From Streptobacillus felis (lineage in GTDB: Bacteria; Fusobacteriota; Fusobacteriia; Fusobacteriales; Leptotrichiaceae), in assembly GCF_001559775.1 (NCBI RefSeq), contig NZ_LOHX01000152.1, positions 62,001-126,000 on the forward strand: a DNA stretch of 64,000 nt, written 5' to 3'. Shown here piece by piece: positions 46,683 through 55,556 of this stretch. The first letter of the stretch is position 1; every line of letters begins with the position of its first letter. The translations under genes and the position numbers were made by a program. The notes under the pieces are model-generated. The model saw nothing but the letters and a program-made list of their open reading frames with translations. It did not search any database and was not told the DNA's origin.

Positions 46683-46692
46683 AGGTGAAAAA

Positions 46693-47352
46693 ATGATAAT
46701 TGCTATTGATGGTCCATCAGGTAGTGGGAAAAGTAGTGTAGCTAAAGCTATAGCAAAAAAATTAAATATTACTCACTTAGATACAGGAGCTATGTATAGA
46801 TTATTAGGATATAAAATAATTAAAGATAATTTAGATATTAATAATATTAATAATATTAATAATATTAATAATATTTTGAAAGAATTAAATATTGATATTG
46901 TAGGAGAAAAATTCTTTTTAGATGATATAGATGTAACTAAAGAAATTAGGGCAAATAATGTATCTATGATGGCTTCTTCAGTTTCTAAAATTAAAGAAGT
47001 AAGAGAATACATGGTTGCAATGCAAAGAGAAATATCTAAAAATAAATCTGTCATATTAGATGGTAGAGATATAGGTACAGTTGTATTTCCAGATGCTGAT
47101 ATAAAAATATACTTAAATGCATCTGCAAGTGTAAGAGCGAATAGAAGATATTTAGAAGATAATAAATTAGACTATAATAAAATACTTGAAGATATTATTA
47201 AAAGAGATTATGATGATATGAATAGAGAGCACTCTCCTTTAAAAAAGGCAGAAGATGCTATAGAAATAAATACTGATAATTTATCATTTGAAGAAGTATT
47301 AAATAATATATTAGAGTTGGTGAGTGATTATGTGTGCGTATGCAATAATTAA
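46693..47352 (+). CDS. cmk: Cytidylate kinase
   Basis: Phosphorylates CMP/dCMP to the diphosphates. P-loop IAIDGPSGSGKSS, THLDTGAMYR (CMP site), LDGRDIGTVVFPDADIKIYL and the RDYDDMNREHSPLKKAEDA segment with catalytic arginines are all present. AGAGGTG (46681-46687) selects the ATG at 46693, giving 219 residues. Unusual: near residues 49-62 a tandem 9-bp repeat encodes repeated Ile-Asn-Asn in the variable region after the first helices. It overlaps alr by 23 bases. Confidence 0.95.
   Translation: MIIAIDGPSGSGKSSVAKAIAKKLNITHLDTGAMYRLLGYKIIKDNLDINNINNINNINNILKELNIDIVGEKFFLDDIDVTKEIRANNVSMMASSVSKIKEVREYMVAMQREISKNKSVILDGRDIGTVVFPDADIKIYLNASASVRANRRYLEDNKLDYNKILEDIIKRDYDDMNREHSPLKKAEDAIEINTDNLSFEEVLNNILELVSDYVCVCNN
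46836..46876 (+). repeat. 9-bp tandem repeat inside cmk
   Basis: Four perfect copies of ATATTAATA (46836-46871) plus a partial fifth copy. The unit is three codons, so gain or loss by slippage keeps the frame and changes only the number of Ile-Asn-Asn triplets. Confidence 0.9.
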
Positions 47353-48355
47353 TTTGGATGCTTATGAAAGAAATTTAAAAAAAATAATTGATAAAGTACC
47401 ATCTGAAAAAATTATGGCCGTTGTAAAGGCTAATGCTTATGGACATGGTTCATTAGAAATTGTAAAAAGAGCTATTAAGTTAGGTGTAAACTTTTTTGGT
47501 GTTGCAAGAAAAAGTGAAGCATATGAGATAATAGAAATGTTTTCAAATGTAAATGTTTTAATACTTTCACCTATATCTAGAAGTGAAATAAAAGAAGCAG
47601 TTTCAAAAGGAATACATTTAACTATTTCTAATTTTGAAGATATAGAATATATTTTAGAAAATAAAATAGTAGGTAATTTTCATTACGCTATAGAAACTGG
47701 TATGGGTAGAATAGGTTTTATGGAAGATGAAATTGAAAAAGCATATAATTTATTAAAACCTGTTGGTATATTTTCACATCTATCTTCTGCAGACTTTGAT
47801 GAAGAATATACAAAATTACAAATAGAAAAATATGCTAGAATAGTTTCAAAATTAGATGTAAAATATAAACATTTGTTGAATAGTTTTGGAAGTATTAAAT
47901 ATAATAAAGAATATGATTTATATAGAGTTGGAATAATAATGTATGGTGGAGAAATGAATGAAATATTTGAACCTGTTATGACTTTTAAAGCTAGAGTAAA
48001 TCATATTAAAATATTAGAAGATGATGCATTTATTGGGTATTCAAAAACTTATTTTGCTAAAAAAGGAGATATAATTGCAACTGTATCTTGTGGTTATGCA
48101 GATGGAATGTTGAGATATATGTCTAATAAGTCTAGAGTTTATTTTAATGGTAAATTTTATCCTATAGTTGGTAATATATGTATGGATCAATTTATGATTA
48201 AAGTTGATGATGAAATAAAAATTGATGATTTTGTTGAAATTTTTGGAGAACATATATTGGTAAATGATTTAGCTAAAGAGTTAAATACCATTAGTTATGA
48301 ATTATTATGTGCTGTTTCTTCGAGAGTTGAAAGAAGTTATTGGACGGAGGAATAA
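47330..48355 (+). CDS. alr: Alanine racemase
   Basis: PLP enzyme producing D-alanine for peptidoglycan. The PLP lysine is in MAVVKANAYGHG, and the catalytic tyrosine in VSCGYADGMLR. The fold type III barrel is followed by the C-terminal beta domain (VGNICMDQFMIKVDD, VEIFGEH). It is 341 residues, slightly short for the family. The start at 47330 lies inside cmk, with a GGTGAG site; its stop shares one base with the next start (TAATG). Confidence 0.95.
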   Translation: MCAYAIINLDAYERNLKKIIDKVPSEKIMAVVKANAYGHGSLEIVKRAIKLGVNFFGVARKSEAYEIIEMFSNVNVLILSPISRSEIKEAVSKGIHLTISNFEDIEYILENKIVGNFHYAIETGMGRIGFMEDEIEKAYNLLKPVGIFSHLSSADFDEEYTKLQIEKYARIVSKLDVKYKHLLNSFGSIKYNKEYDLYRVGIIMYGGEMNEIFEPVMTFKARVNHIKILEDDAFIGYSKTYFAKKGDIIATVSCGYADGMLRYMSNKSRVYFNGKFYPIVGNICMDQFMIKVDDEIKIDDFVEIFGEHILVNDLAKELNTISYELLCAVSSRVERSYWTEE

Positions 48356-48912
48356 TGATTTTAGATATATTAATTGTGATATTAACAATATTTTTTATAA
48401 TAGGTGGTTATAGAAAAGGTTTTGTCAAGTCTGCTTTTAACTTGATAAAACTTTTAGTAGTAATTTATTTTACTCCTATATTCTTACCTTTAGTGGAGCT
48501 ATTTACTAATATCAAAACAGATAATACATTATTTAGATATGTAGCATATTTCTTGATTTTTATATTCTTATATATATTAATATCTATTTTGGTAAATTTT
48601 ATTACAAAATTATTATCAATTACGCCATTAGGTATAGTAAATAAATTATTAGGAGCTGTTTTTGGATTTATTAAATCAAGTATTATTATTCTTATTACTA
48701 TAATAATATTATTATTTCTTTCAAACAAAACAGAAAGTGCGAAAGAGTTATTAAATAAATCGGTATTAGTAGAATATATTTCAATATATACAGGTAGATA
48801 TAATTCTTTATTTCCTAAGTTTATTTCTGAAAAACTTGATGAATTTAGAATAGAAAATCTTGAAAAGAATTTTAAAAGAAGTCTTTTAAAAGATATAGAA
48901 GAGGGTAAGTAA
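48355..48912 (+). CDS. CvpA-family membrane protein
   Basis: A 185-residue inner-membrane protein with four predicted helices and the family opening LDILIVILTIFFIIGGYRKG. The CvpA family was named for colicin V production; its general role is in envelope homeostasis. GGAGG precedes the ATG, which overlaps the alr stop by one base. The tail after residue 140 is charged and probably cytoplasmic or periplasmic. Confidence 0.85.
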   Translation: MILDILIVILTIFFIIGGYRKGFVKSAFNLIKLLVVIYFTPIFLPLVELFTNIKTDNTLFRYVAYFLIFIFLYILISILVNFITKLLSITPLGIVNKLLGAVFGFIKSSIIILITIIILLFLSNKTESAKELLNKSVLVEYISIYTGRYNSLFPKFISEKLDEFRIENLEKNFKRSLLKDIEEGK

Positions 48913-48913
48913 T

Positions 48914-50134
48914 ATGGTGAAAATAGTAGATATTTTGGGTATAAAAACAATAATTAATAAAATTGAAGATGATGCTTCATTTACATTATCTATATGCTTT
49001 AATACAGGTTCTATGGAGGAAAAAGAAAATGAAAAAGGTATTTCTCATATGTTAGAGCATATGATGTTTACAGGAACAAATAAAAGAAATAATTTTGAGA
49101 TATCAGAAGAAATGGATTTTTATGGAGCTAAGTACAATGCTTATACTTCTAAAGAAATAACTTGTTACTACTTTACTTCTTTATCTAATAAGCAAAAAAT
49201 TACTTCCGAAATATTTTTTGATATGATAACGGATCCAATTTTCCCTGAAGATCAAATAAAAAAAGAAAAAGAAATTATCTTTGAAGAAATAAAGATGTCT
49301 AAAGATGATATATGGTCAGTTGTTTATGAACAAATGCAAGAAAATTTATTTAAAGGTAATGTTAAATATAATGTTATAGGAACAGAAGAAAGTGTAGGTA
49401 TAATTAATCGTGATATGTTAATTGATTACTATAGAAGAAACTATACTAGAGATAATATGATAATTTCTGTTTCGGGAAATTTTGATGAATTATTATTAGA
49501 AAATCAAATTAAAGAATATTTTTCAAGATTATTACCTAATAAAACTATATTAGATTTTGAAAAAAATGATTTAATAAAAATTGATTATATAGATCAAAAA
49601 GTAATTAATCAGGTCAACATATATTTACTAACTAAAAATACTAGTTATAAAAAAACAATTAAAGATTATTATATAGAATTTTGTTTAGAATGTATAATGG
49701 GAGATGGATTTAGCTCTAGATTATTTCAAGAAGTTAGAGAAAAAAGAGGTCTTGCATATTTAGTAAATACTATTAATCTTGAATATCAAGATTTAAAAAC
49801 TTTTGCTATATATATAGGTACATCTACTAATAAGTATAAAGAAGCTATAGATGTTACATATAATGTAATAGATGATTTAATAAAAAATGGAGTTACAGAA
49901 AGAGAATTAGAAAAAGTAAAAAATTCTATACTTTCTTCTCGTGCAAGTTCTAAAGAAAATAGTAAAATAGTAGGTAAGTATATAAATATGTATAGAAAAT
50001 TTGGTGATATATATACAGATAAAGAAGTAGAAAAAATATTACTTTCAATTACTGTAAAAGATATAAATGAAAAAGCTAAATCATTATTAAAAGATTTTAG
50101 TACGTGTGTAATAGGAGATATAGATGGTAAATAA
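48914..50134 (+). CDS. M16-family zinc protease
   Basis: A 406-residue insulinase-type peptidase. Inverted zinc motif HMLEH (His45, Glu48, His49) and the downstream Glu in EKEIIFEEIKMSKDD complete the site. The C-terminal M16 domain contains the substrate-binding RLFQEVREKRGLAY. There is no signal peptide, so it is probably cytoplasmic, like Bacillus MlpA/YmxG. It is one base after the cvpA stop and overlaps rodA by 11 bases. Confidence 0.93.
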   Translation: MVKIVDILGIKTIINKIEDDASFTLSICFNTGSMEEKENEKGISHMLEHMMFTGTNKRNNFEISEEMDFYGAKYNAYTSKEITCYYFTSLSNKQKITSEIFFDMITDPIFPEDQIKKEKEIIFEEIKMSKDDIWSVVYEQMQENLFKGNVKYNVIGTEESVGIINRDMLIDYYRRNYTRDNMIISVSGNFDELLLENQIKEYFSRLLPNKTILDFEKNDLIKIDYIDQKVINQVNIYLLTKNTSYKKTIKDYYIEFCLECIMGDGFSSRLFQEVREKRGLAYLVNTINLEYQDLKTFAIYIGTSTNKYKEAIDVTYNVIDDLIKNGVTERELEKVKNSILSSRASSKENSKIVGKYINMYRKFGDIYTDKEVEKILLSITVKDINEKAKSLLKDFSTCVIGDIDGK

Positions 50135-51239
50135 AAGAAATTTAACTAAATTAAAAAGTAAAATTGGAAGATTAGATAAAAGATTACTTCTAATTGTTTA
50201 TTTGCTTGTTTTCATTAGTACATCTTTTGTTTATAGTGCTACAAGATCTATGTATTATGTCAAAAATAATTTATTGTGGATTGCAGTAGGAACTATAATT
50301 CTTTTTATGTCTGTATTTATTGATTATAGATTTACTAAGAAGATAATGAAACCAATATATGTATTTTCATTGTTGATATTGATTTATACACGTTTTTTTG
50401 GAGTTGTTAAGTTGGGTGCTAGAAGGTGGATAAATATAGGGATTACACAAATACAACCATCTGAATTTGTAAAAATTTTATTGATAATGATTTATTCTTT
50501 CTGGTTTGTAAAAAAGTTTTCAAACGGAATAAATTCTTTTAAAGCTATTGTTTTAGCTTTTATACCAGGTATACCAATTTTAGGATTACTATTATTACAA
50601 CCAGACTTAGGGACTACATTAATTTTATGTTTTTCATTTTTATGTATGCTATATCTATCTAATGCAAATATAAAACCAATTTTAGTAATATTTATGATGG
50701 TTGGAATTTTAAGTATTCCTACATATATGTTTGTTTTAAAAGATTACCAAAAAACGAGAATAGAAGTTTTTTTGAATCCTGAAAAAGATTTAAAAAATAA
50801 GGGTTGGCATGTTGCTCAATCTAAAATATCAATAGGTTCTGGAGGTATAACTGGTAAGGGGTATTTAGAAGGAAGTCAAAGTAGACTTAAATTTTTACCA
50901 GAACCACAAACAGACTTCATATTTTCAGTTATAGGTGAAGAAGTTGGGTTTATTGGTTCTACATTTGTATTATCACTATATTTTTTACTTATTTACACTA
51001 TTATAAATATTTCAAGAAAAATAATTGATGATTATGGAAGAATAATATTATATGGAATTTCTGGAGTATTTTTAGCACATGTAATAATAAATGTTGGTAT
51101 GACACTAGGTATAGTTCCAGTTACAGGTAAACCTTTATTATTAATGAGCTATGGAGGGTCTTCATTTTTATCTTCATTTATTATGATAGGTTTAATACAA
51201 AGTATTAAAATACATAATGGTGATGATGATGATAAATAA
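50124..51239 (+). CDS. rodA: Rod-shape peptidoglycan polymerase RodA
   Basis: SEDS-family glycosyltransferase of 371 residues, about ten membrane helices. GARRWINIG, IQPSEFVKI, the catalytic Asp in LLQPDLGTTL, IGSGGITGKGYLEGSQ, RLKFLPEPQTDFIFSVIGEE and LMSYGGSSFL fit RodA better than FtsW. It implies a rod-shaped cell. The C-terminus DDDDK comes from a GAT run that also contains the start codons of the next gene. Confidence 0.92.
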   Translation: MVNKRNLTKLKSKIGRLDKRLLLIVYLLVFISTSFVYSATRSMYYVKNNLLWIAVGTIILFMSVFIDYRFTKKIMKPIYVFSLLILIYTRFFGVVKLGARRWINIGITQIQPSEFVKILLIMIYSFWFVKKFSNGINSFKAIVLAFIPGIPILGLLLLQPDLGTTLILCFSFLCMLYLSNANIKPILVIFMMVGILSIPTYMFVLKDYQKTRIEVFLNPEKDLKNKGWHVAQSKISIGSGGITGKGYLEGSQSRLKFLPEPQTDFIFSVIGEEVGFIGSTFVLSLYFLLIYTIINISRKIIDDYGRIILYGISGVFLAHVIINVGMTLGIVPVTGKPLLLMSYGGSSFLSSFIMIGLIQSIKIHNGDDDDK

Positions 51240-52071
51240 ATATATAGTTGATAATGAACATGCTAATATGAGGTTGGATAAATTTATTAGAAAATATTCA
51301 AAAGAAGAAAGTCTTTCGGTAATTTTTTCTTTAATTAGAAAAGGTTTTATCAAGGTTAATGGAAGAAAAAGTAAAGAAAATTATAGGCTTATCTTAAATG
51401 ATGAAATAAATTTCCCTGATGAAGCAAAGATTAATATGGGCAAAAAAGTTAAAGATGAAAATATGAAAACAGATTTACTGAAGAATAATATAGTTTTTGA
51501 AGATGAAAATATATTTATAGTAAATAAGCCTAACAACATACCTATGCATAAGGGAGATAAACATAAGTATGGTTTATCTGAAATGGCAAAAATATATTAT
51601 AATAGTAATAATGTAAATTTTGCAAATAGATTGGATCTTGAAACAGAAGGTTTAGTTATAGGTTGTAAAAATTTAAAGATATTAAGAAAAATAAATGATG
51701 AAATAAAAAATAAGAATATAATAAAGAGATATATTGCTGTGGTAAAACAAAAAGAACTGAAATTAAATGATGAATTTATGTCTAACAAATTTATTAAAGT
51801 ATTAGAAAATAAAGTAATAGTTTCAAATGAAGGGCAATTTGCTAAAACTTTCTTCAAGGTAATAGATATATTTGATGGTAAGGCATTATTAGATATAGAC
51901 TTAATTACTGGCAGAAAACATCAAATTAGAGTACATTTGTCAGATTTAGGATATCCTATTATTGGAGATAGGAAATATGGTAAAAATAATGTAAATTCAA
52001 GAATGTACCTTAAATGTTACTATATAAAATTTTTAGATTATGAAATAAAAATTGAAAGAAATTTTAATTAG
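51229..52071 (+). CDS. RluA-family pseudouridine synthase
   Basis: RNA pseudouridine synthase of about 280 residues: N-terminal S4 RNA-binding domain (MRLDKFIRKY...IKVNGRK), central VNKPNNIPMHKG, the catalytic Asp in NRLDLETEGLVIG, and C-terminal ITGRKHQIRVHLSDLGYPIIGDRKYG. It belongs to the RluC/RluD side, so 23S rRNA is the likely target. The start is uncertain: in-frame ATGs occur at 51217, 51223, 51226 and 51229. I use 51229 because GGTG at 51219-51222 is six bases before it. Confidence 0.9.
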   Translation: MINKYIVDNEHANMRLDKFIRKYSKEESLSVIFSLIRKGFIKVNGRKSKENYRLILNDEINFPDEAKINMGKKVKDENMKTDLLKNNIVFEDENIFIVNKPNNIPMHKGDKHKYGLSEMAKIYYNSNNVNFANRLDLETEGLVIGCKNLKILRKINDEIKNKNIIKRYIAVVKQKELKLNDEFMSNKFIKVLENKVIVSNEGQFAKTFFKVIDIFDGKALLDIDLITGRKHQIRVHLSDLGYPIIGDRKYGKNNVNSRMYLKCYYIKFLDYEIKIERNFN

Positions 52072-52085
52072 TATGATAATGACTA

Positions 52086-52113
52086 TTGACTTTTTATGAA
52101 TTCGAGGTATAAT
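52086..52113 (+). promoter_or_regulatory. Promoter of the cold-shock gene
   Basis: TTGACT (52086-52091), 16-bp spacer, TATAAT (52108-52113). The 5' leader is about 40 bases, much shorter than the cold-sensing leader of E. coli cspA. Confidence 0.8.
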
Positions 52114-52158
52114 CTATTATAACTTGGTGTAATGCCAATAGGAATAGGAGGAAGTATT

Positions 52159-52356
52159 TTGTTAGGTAAAGTTAAATGGTTTAACGAGAAAAAAGGATTT
52201 GGATTTATTTCTGGTGAAGATGGAAAAGATTATTTCTTACATTTCTCAAAAATAAACAAAAGTGGGTTCAAAACTGTTAATGAAGGTGAAGAAGTAGAAT
52301 TCGACGTAGAAGATGGAGAAAAAGGACCACAAGCAACAAACGTAGTTTCTAAATAA
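52159..52356 (+). CDS. csp: Cold-shock domain protein, CspA family
   Basis: A 65-residue single OB-fold nucleic-acid chaperone. RNP1 is [15 protein letters not shown] and RNP2 is [29 protein letters not shown] closes the fold. An in-frame ATG at 52132 would add nine residues (MPIGIGGSI) that are encoded by the ribosome site itself. AGGAGG at 52147-52152, six bases before TTG 52159, shows that the start is TTG. It is monocistronic, with promoter and terminator. Confidence 0.95.
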   Translation: MLGKVKWFNEKKGFGFISGEDGKDYFLHFSKINKSGFKTVNEGEEVEFDVEDGEKGPQATNVVSK

Positions 52357-52388
52357 TAGATCTAAAATAGATAAATAGAATTAGTTTG

Positions 52389-52419
52389 GCTATCTCTTTT
52401 AAAGAGATAGTTTTTTTTT
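52389..52419 (+). terminator. Terminator of the cold-shock gene
   Basis: Stem CTATCTCTTT / AAAGAGATAG with a minimal loop and nine Ts. Confidence 0.9.
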
Positions 52420-52433
52420 AGAAAAGAGGTTAG

Positions 52434-53369
52434 ATGTTAAAAAAAATTTTTTCGAAATTATTAAGATCTTTAGTAGTTATAATTTCAGTAATTACTTTAA
52501 CTTTTTTTATGATACATGCTCTACCTAATAATTTTATAGATGAGGAATTAGATGAAAGTGTTAAAGAACAAATTATAAAAACATACAATTTAGATAAACC
52601 TATAACAGAGCAGTATGTAAAATATATTAAAAACGTAGTTAAAGGAGATTTTGGCAAGTCTATAAAATATGAAAATATAAAAGTAGTAGATGTAATTAAA
52701 AAAAATTTTCCTACATCTCTAGATTTAGGATTAAGAGTAATATTGATTTCATCAGTTATTGCTTTATTATTAGCTATGCTATCAATTAACTTTGAAAAAA
52801 TAGATAGGTTATTCTTACTTTTTTCTAGTATTTTAGTAGCTATTCCCAGTTTTGTTGTTGTTGGATTATTACAATTTTATGCAGTATATATACATAAAGA
52901 ATTATTAGGTTTTTCAAAAATAAGTATTATTGGTTATTATGGTAAGGGAGAAAAAATATTACCAGTATTAACTTTAGTACTTTATTATTTACCAATAATT
53001 TTTAAATTACTTAGAAAAAAAATAAAGGAAGAATTTAAAAATGAATATGTAGAATTTGCTATGAGTAAAGGATTTAGTATTAATTATGTAATAAGAAAAC
53101 ATATTTTAAAAAATATTTTTCCATCATTAATTACTAGTTTGATGCCTTACTTTGTTTCTTTGATTACAGGATCATTCATAGTTGAAACCTTATTTGGTAT
53201 ACCAGGATTAGGTAGATATTTTACAACTTCAATAATAGAAAGAGATTATCCTATGATAATGGGACTAACAATTTTTTATACTATTATTTTAGTAATTATA
53301 TTTAGTATTATGGATATTTTAGTTCTTTTACTTGATAAAAGGTTGAAGGTGATAGAAGATGAAGAATAA
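52434..53369 (+). CDS. Peptide/nickel ABC transporter permease, DppB/NikB type
   Basis: A 311-residue permease, first gene of a second Opp-superfamily importer. It has the N-terminal membrane helix, IIKTYNLDKPITEQYVKYIKN, EAA loop (YVEFAMSKGFSINYVIRKHI) and ETLFGIPGLGRYFTTSIIERDYP. The operon order B-C-D-E with short ATPases is that of NikBCDE or Dpp-like systems; the substrate is not readable. It overlaps the next gene by 11 bases. Confidence 0.9.
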   Translation: MLKKIFSKLLRSLVVIISVITLTFFMIHALPNNFIDEELDESVKEQIIKTYNLDKPITEQYVKYIKNVVKGDFGKSIKYENIKVVDVIKKNFPTSLDLGLRVILISSVIALLLAMLSINFEKIDRLFLLFSSILVAIPSFVVVGLLQFYAVYIHKELLGFSKISIIGYYGKGEKILPVLTLVLYYLPIIFKLLRKKIKEEFKNEYVEFAMSKGFSINYVIRKHILKNIFPSLITSLMPYFVSLITGSFIVETLFGIPGLGRYFTTSIIERDYPMIMGLTIFYTIILVIIFSIMDILVLLLDKRLKVIEDEE

Positions 53370-54138
53370 TAAGACTTTTATAATATTTTTAATAGTAATT
53401 TTATTGTTAATTTTATTAGAAAAAATATTTAATCCATTTAATTATAGTAATCAAAATCTAAATGAAATAGACATGTCTATATTTCAAAATGGACATATAT
53501 TAGGTACAGATTTCTTAGGCAGAGATATTCTAGCAAGATTATCAGAAGGTATATTAATATCTTTGCTTATTACTATAATTGTATGTATAACCTGTTTGTT
53601 TTTTTCTCTTTTAATAGGTAGCGTTATGGGTTATTATGGTGGTAAAATTGATAAATTATTTATGATGTTAATTGAATTAATATTATCTATACCTAGTATT
53701 ATTATTATAATATTCATACTATTAATTTTTGGAAATAGTTTCATACTACTTGTTATTGCAATTAGTTTAACTAGAACTATCAGACTTAGTATATTAGTAA
53801 GGAATGAAGTAAAAAAAATAAAGATTTTAAATTATGTAGAAGTTGCAAAAAGTATGGGGGCAGATACTTTTTATTTATTAAAAAGACATATTATCCCTAA
53901 TATTTTACCTATAATATTTGTTAGAATAACTTTAATGATACCAGGTATAATCTTTACTGAAAGTTATCTATCATTTATGGGTATAGGAATTAAACTTCCA
54001 ACACCATCTTTAGGTAATTTAATTTCTAGTGGTTTTTCTAGATTTTTAGTTCAACCTAAACAATTTCTTCTTGCAAGTTTTGTATTGATAATTATTACTC
54101 TAATTTTTGGAGGTATTTATGAAAATAGTAGAGATTAA
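53359..54138 (+). CDS. Peptide/nickel ABC transporter permease, DppC/NikC type
   Basis: A 259-residue permease with GTDFLGRDILARLSEG, the membrane core, EAA loop (YVEVAKSMGADTFYLLKRHI) and ESYLSFMGIGIKLPTPSLG. It lacks the long N-terminal tail of the OppC protein at 39503 and is close to NikC in length. It overlaps the following ATPase gene by 20 bases. Confidence 0.9.
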   Translation: MKNNKTFIIFLIVILLLILLEKIFNPFNYSNQNLNEIDMSIFQNGHILGTDFLGRDILARLSEGILISLLITIIVCITCLFFSLLIGSVMGYYGGKIDKLFMMLIELILSIPSIIIIIFILLIFGNSFILLVIAISLTRTIRLSILVRNEVKKIKILNYVEVAKSMGADTFYLLKRHIIPNILPIIFVRITLMIPGIIFTESYLSFMGIGIKLPTPSLGNLISSGFSRFLVQPKQFLLASFVLIIITLIFGGIYENSRD

Positions 54139-54829
54139 TAATTTAATTATAAAAAGTTTAGAAAAAAATATAGTAGATAATATTAGTTTCTATATTAATA
54201 GTGGAGAGGTATTATCTCTTATTGGTAGTTCAGGTAGTGGTAAAAGTCAAATAGCAAAAACCATTAAAGGTATTTCAAAATTAATAATTAATGGCGAAAT
54301 AAAATTAAATAATATAGATAAAAATGAAATAGGGTATATATTTCAAGATTTTTCTTTAAGTTTAAATCCAGTATTAAAAATAAAAAATCAATTAATAGAA
54401 GCTGTAATATATCATAAAAAAATGAAAAGAAATTTAGCTATAGAAAAAGCTAAAAATATTTTTAAATATTTAAATTTAGAAGAAAGTATATTAGAAAAAT
54501 ACCCTTTTGAATTAAGTGGTGGTCAAAAACAAAGAGTTGTAATAGCTATATGTTTGATGATGGAACCTAAGTTATTAATATGTGATGAAATAACAACTGG
54601 ACTAGATAATATAAATGAATATGAAATATTAAAGTTAATAACGAGTTTAAATATTTCTGTGCTGTTGATAACTCATAATATTTATGCAGTAAAAAAATTA
54701 AGTAATAGAATTTTACTTTTAAATAAAGGAAAAATTTTACAAGTTGATAATATTGAAGAATTAAAAAAATATAATGACATAGAATATATAAATGCAATGA
54801 ATAGGGTGTTTTTAAATGAAAATTATTAA
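54119..54829 (+). CDS. Peptide/nickel ABC transporter ATPase, DppD/NikD type
   Basis: A 236-residue ATPase: Walker A (GSSGSGKSQ), Q-loop (YIFQDFSLSLNP), signature (LSGGQKQR), Walker B (LLICDEI) and switch His (THN, with Asn instead of the usual Asp). The Walker B glutamate is kept in DEI. It lacks the C-terminal oligopeptide extension. GGAGG (54109-54113) selects ATG 54119 over an in-frame TTG at 54107. Confidence 0.88.
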   Translation: MKIVEINNLIIKSLEKNIVDNISFYINSGEVLSLIGSSGSGKSQIAKTIKGISKLIINGEIKLNNIDKNEIGYIFQDFSLSLNPVLKIKNQLIEAVIYHKKMKRNLAIEKAKNIFKYLNLEESILEKYPFELSGGQKQRVVIAICLMMEPKLLICDEITTGLDNINEYEILKLITSLNISVLLITHNIYAVKKLSNRILLLNKGKILQVDNIEELKKYNDIEYINAMNRVFLNENY

Positions 54830-55493
54830 GTTTTCTAATGTATATAAGAAATTTGAGTCTAAATATGCATTAAAAGGTATAGATTTAGAAATAAAAAAGA
54901 ATAGTATAGTAGCTATAATAGGTGAAAGTGGAAGTGGTAAGAGTACCATAGGAAAAATAATATCTGGATTAATTTTACCAACTAAAGGTGAAGTAGAAAT
55001 AAGTGGAAAAAGTTCAATGATATATCAAGAATATACAACATCTATTAATCCTAAATTTTCAGTTTTAGAAGTTTTAGAAGAAGTATATAGAATTAAAAAA
55101 TGCAGTATAGATATGGAAAAGATTCATGAAATACTAAAATTTGTTTCACTTAATGAAATTAATTTAAATATGAATTCCATGCTTTTATCTGGTGGTGAAA
55201 AACAAAGGTTAGTTATAGCAAGAGCTATAATATATAATCCAGATATATTTGTTTTCGATGAAGCAATTTCTTCACTTGATATACATCTACAATTACAAAT
55301 AATAGATATCATTAAAGGTATTAATAAAGAATTCGGTAAAACAATAATATTTATTACACACAATATTGAATTATTGAAAAATTTAACGGAAGATATAATA
55401 GTATTACAAAAAGGGAAAATAGTAGAAAGAGGTAATATTTTAAAAGAAAGTAAAAATGAATATACCAAAAAATTATTAAATATATGGAGATAG
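54816..55493 (+). CDS. Peptide/nickel ABC transporter ATPase, DppF/NikE type
   Basis: A 225-residue ATPase: Walker A (GESGSGKST), Q-loop (MIYQEYTTSINP), signature (LSGGEKQR), Walker B (IFVFDEA) and THN at the switch. It is short like its partner, overlapping it by 14 bases. This is the last gene of the four-gene operon; no substrate-binding protein is encoded. Confidence 0.88.
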   Translation: MKIIKFSNVYKKFESKYALKGIDLEIKKNSIVAIIGESGSGKSTIGKIISGLILPTKGEVEISGKSSMIYQEYTTSINPKFSVLEVLEEVYRIKKCSIDMEKIHEILKFVSLNEINLNMNSMLLSGGEKQRLVIARAIIYNPDIFVFDEAISSLDIHLQLQIIDIIKGINKEFGKTIIFITHNIELLKNLTEDIIVLQKGKIVERGNILKESKNEYTKKLLNIWR

Positions 55494-55522
55494 CATAAAA
55501 AATAGATTTTTTCAGTGTTTTA

Positions 55523-55531
55523 TGGTATAAT
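55523..55531 (+). promoter_or_regulatory. Extended -10 promoter of the O-methyltransferase gene
   Basis: TGGTATAAT, an extended -10 element (TATAAT at 55526-55531), with no convincing -35 hexamer. The ribosome site AAAGGGA at 55546-55552 and ATG 55557 follow. Confidence 0.5.
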
Positions 55532-55556
55532 TTATGAAAAGTGTGAAAGGGATTTT

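Noticed and set aside
48465-48950. Minus-strand open frame of 161 codons
   Set aside because: Antisense to cvpA and the M16 gene start; no ribosome site or recognisable motif.
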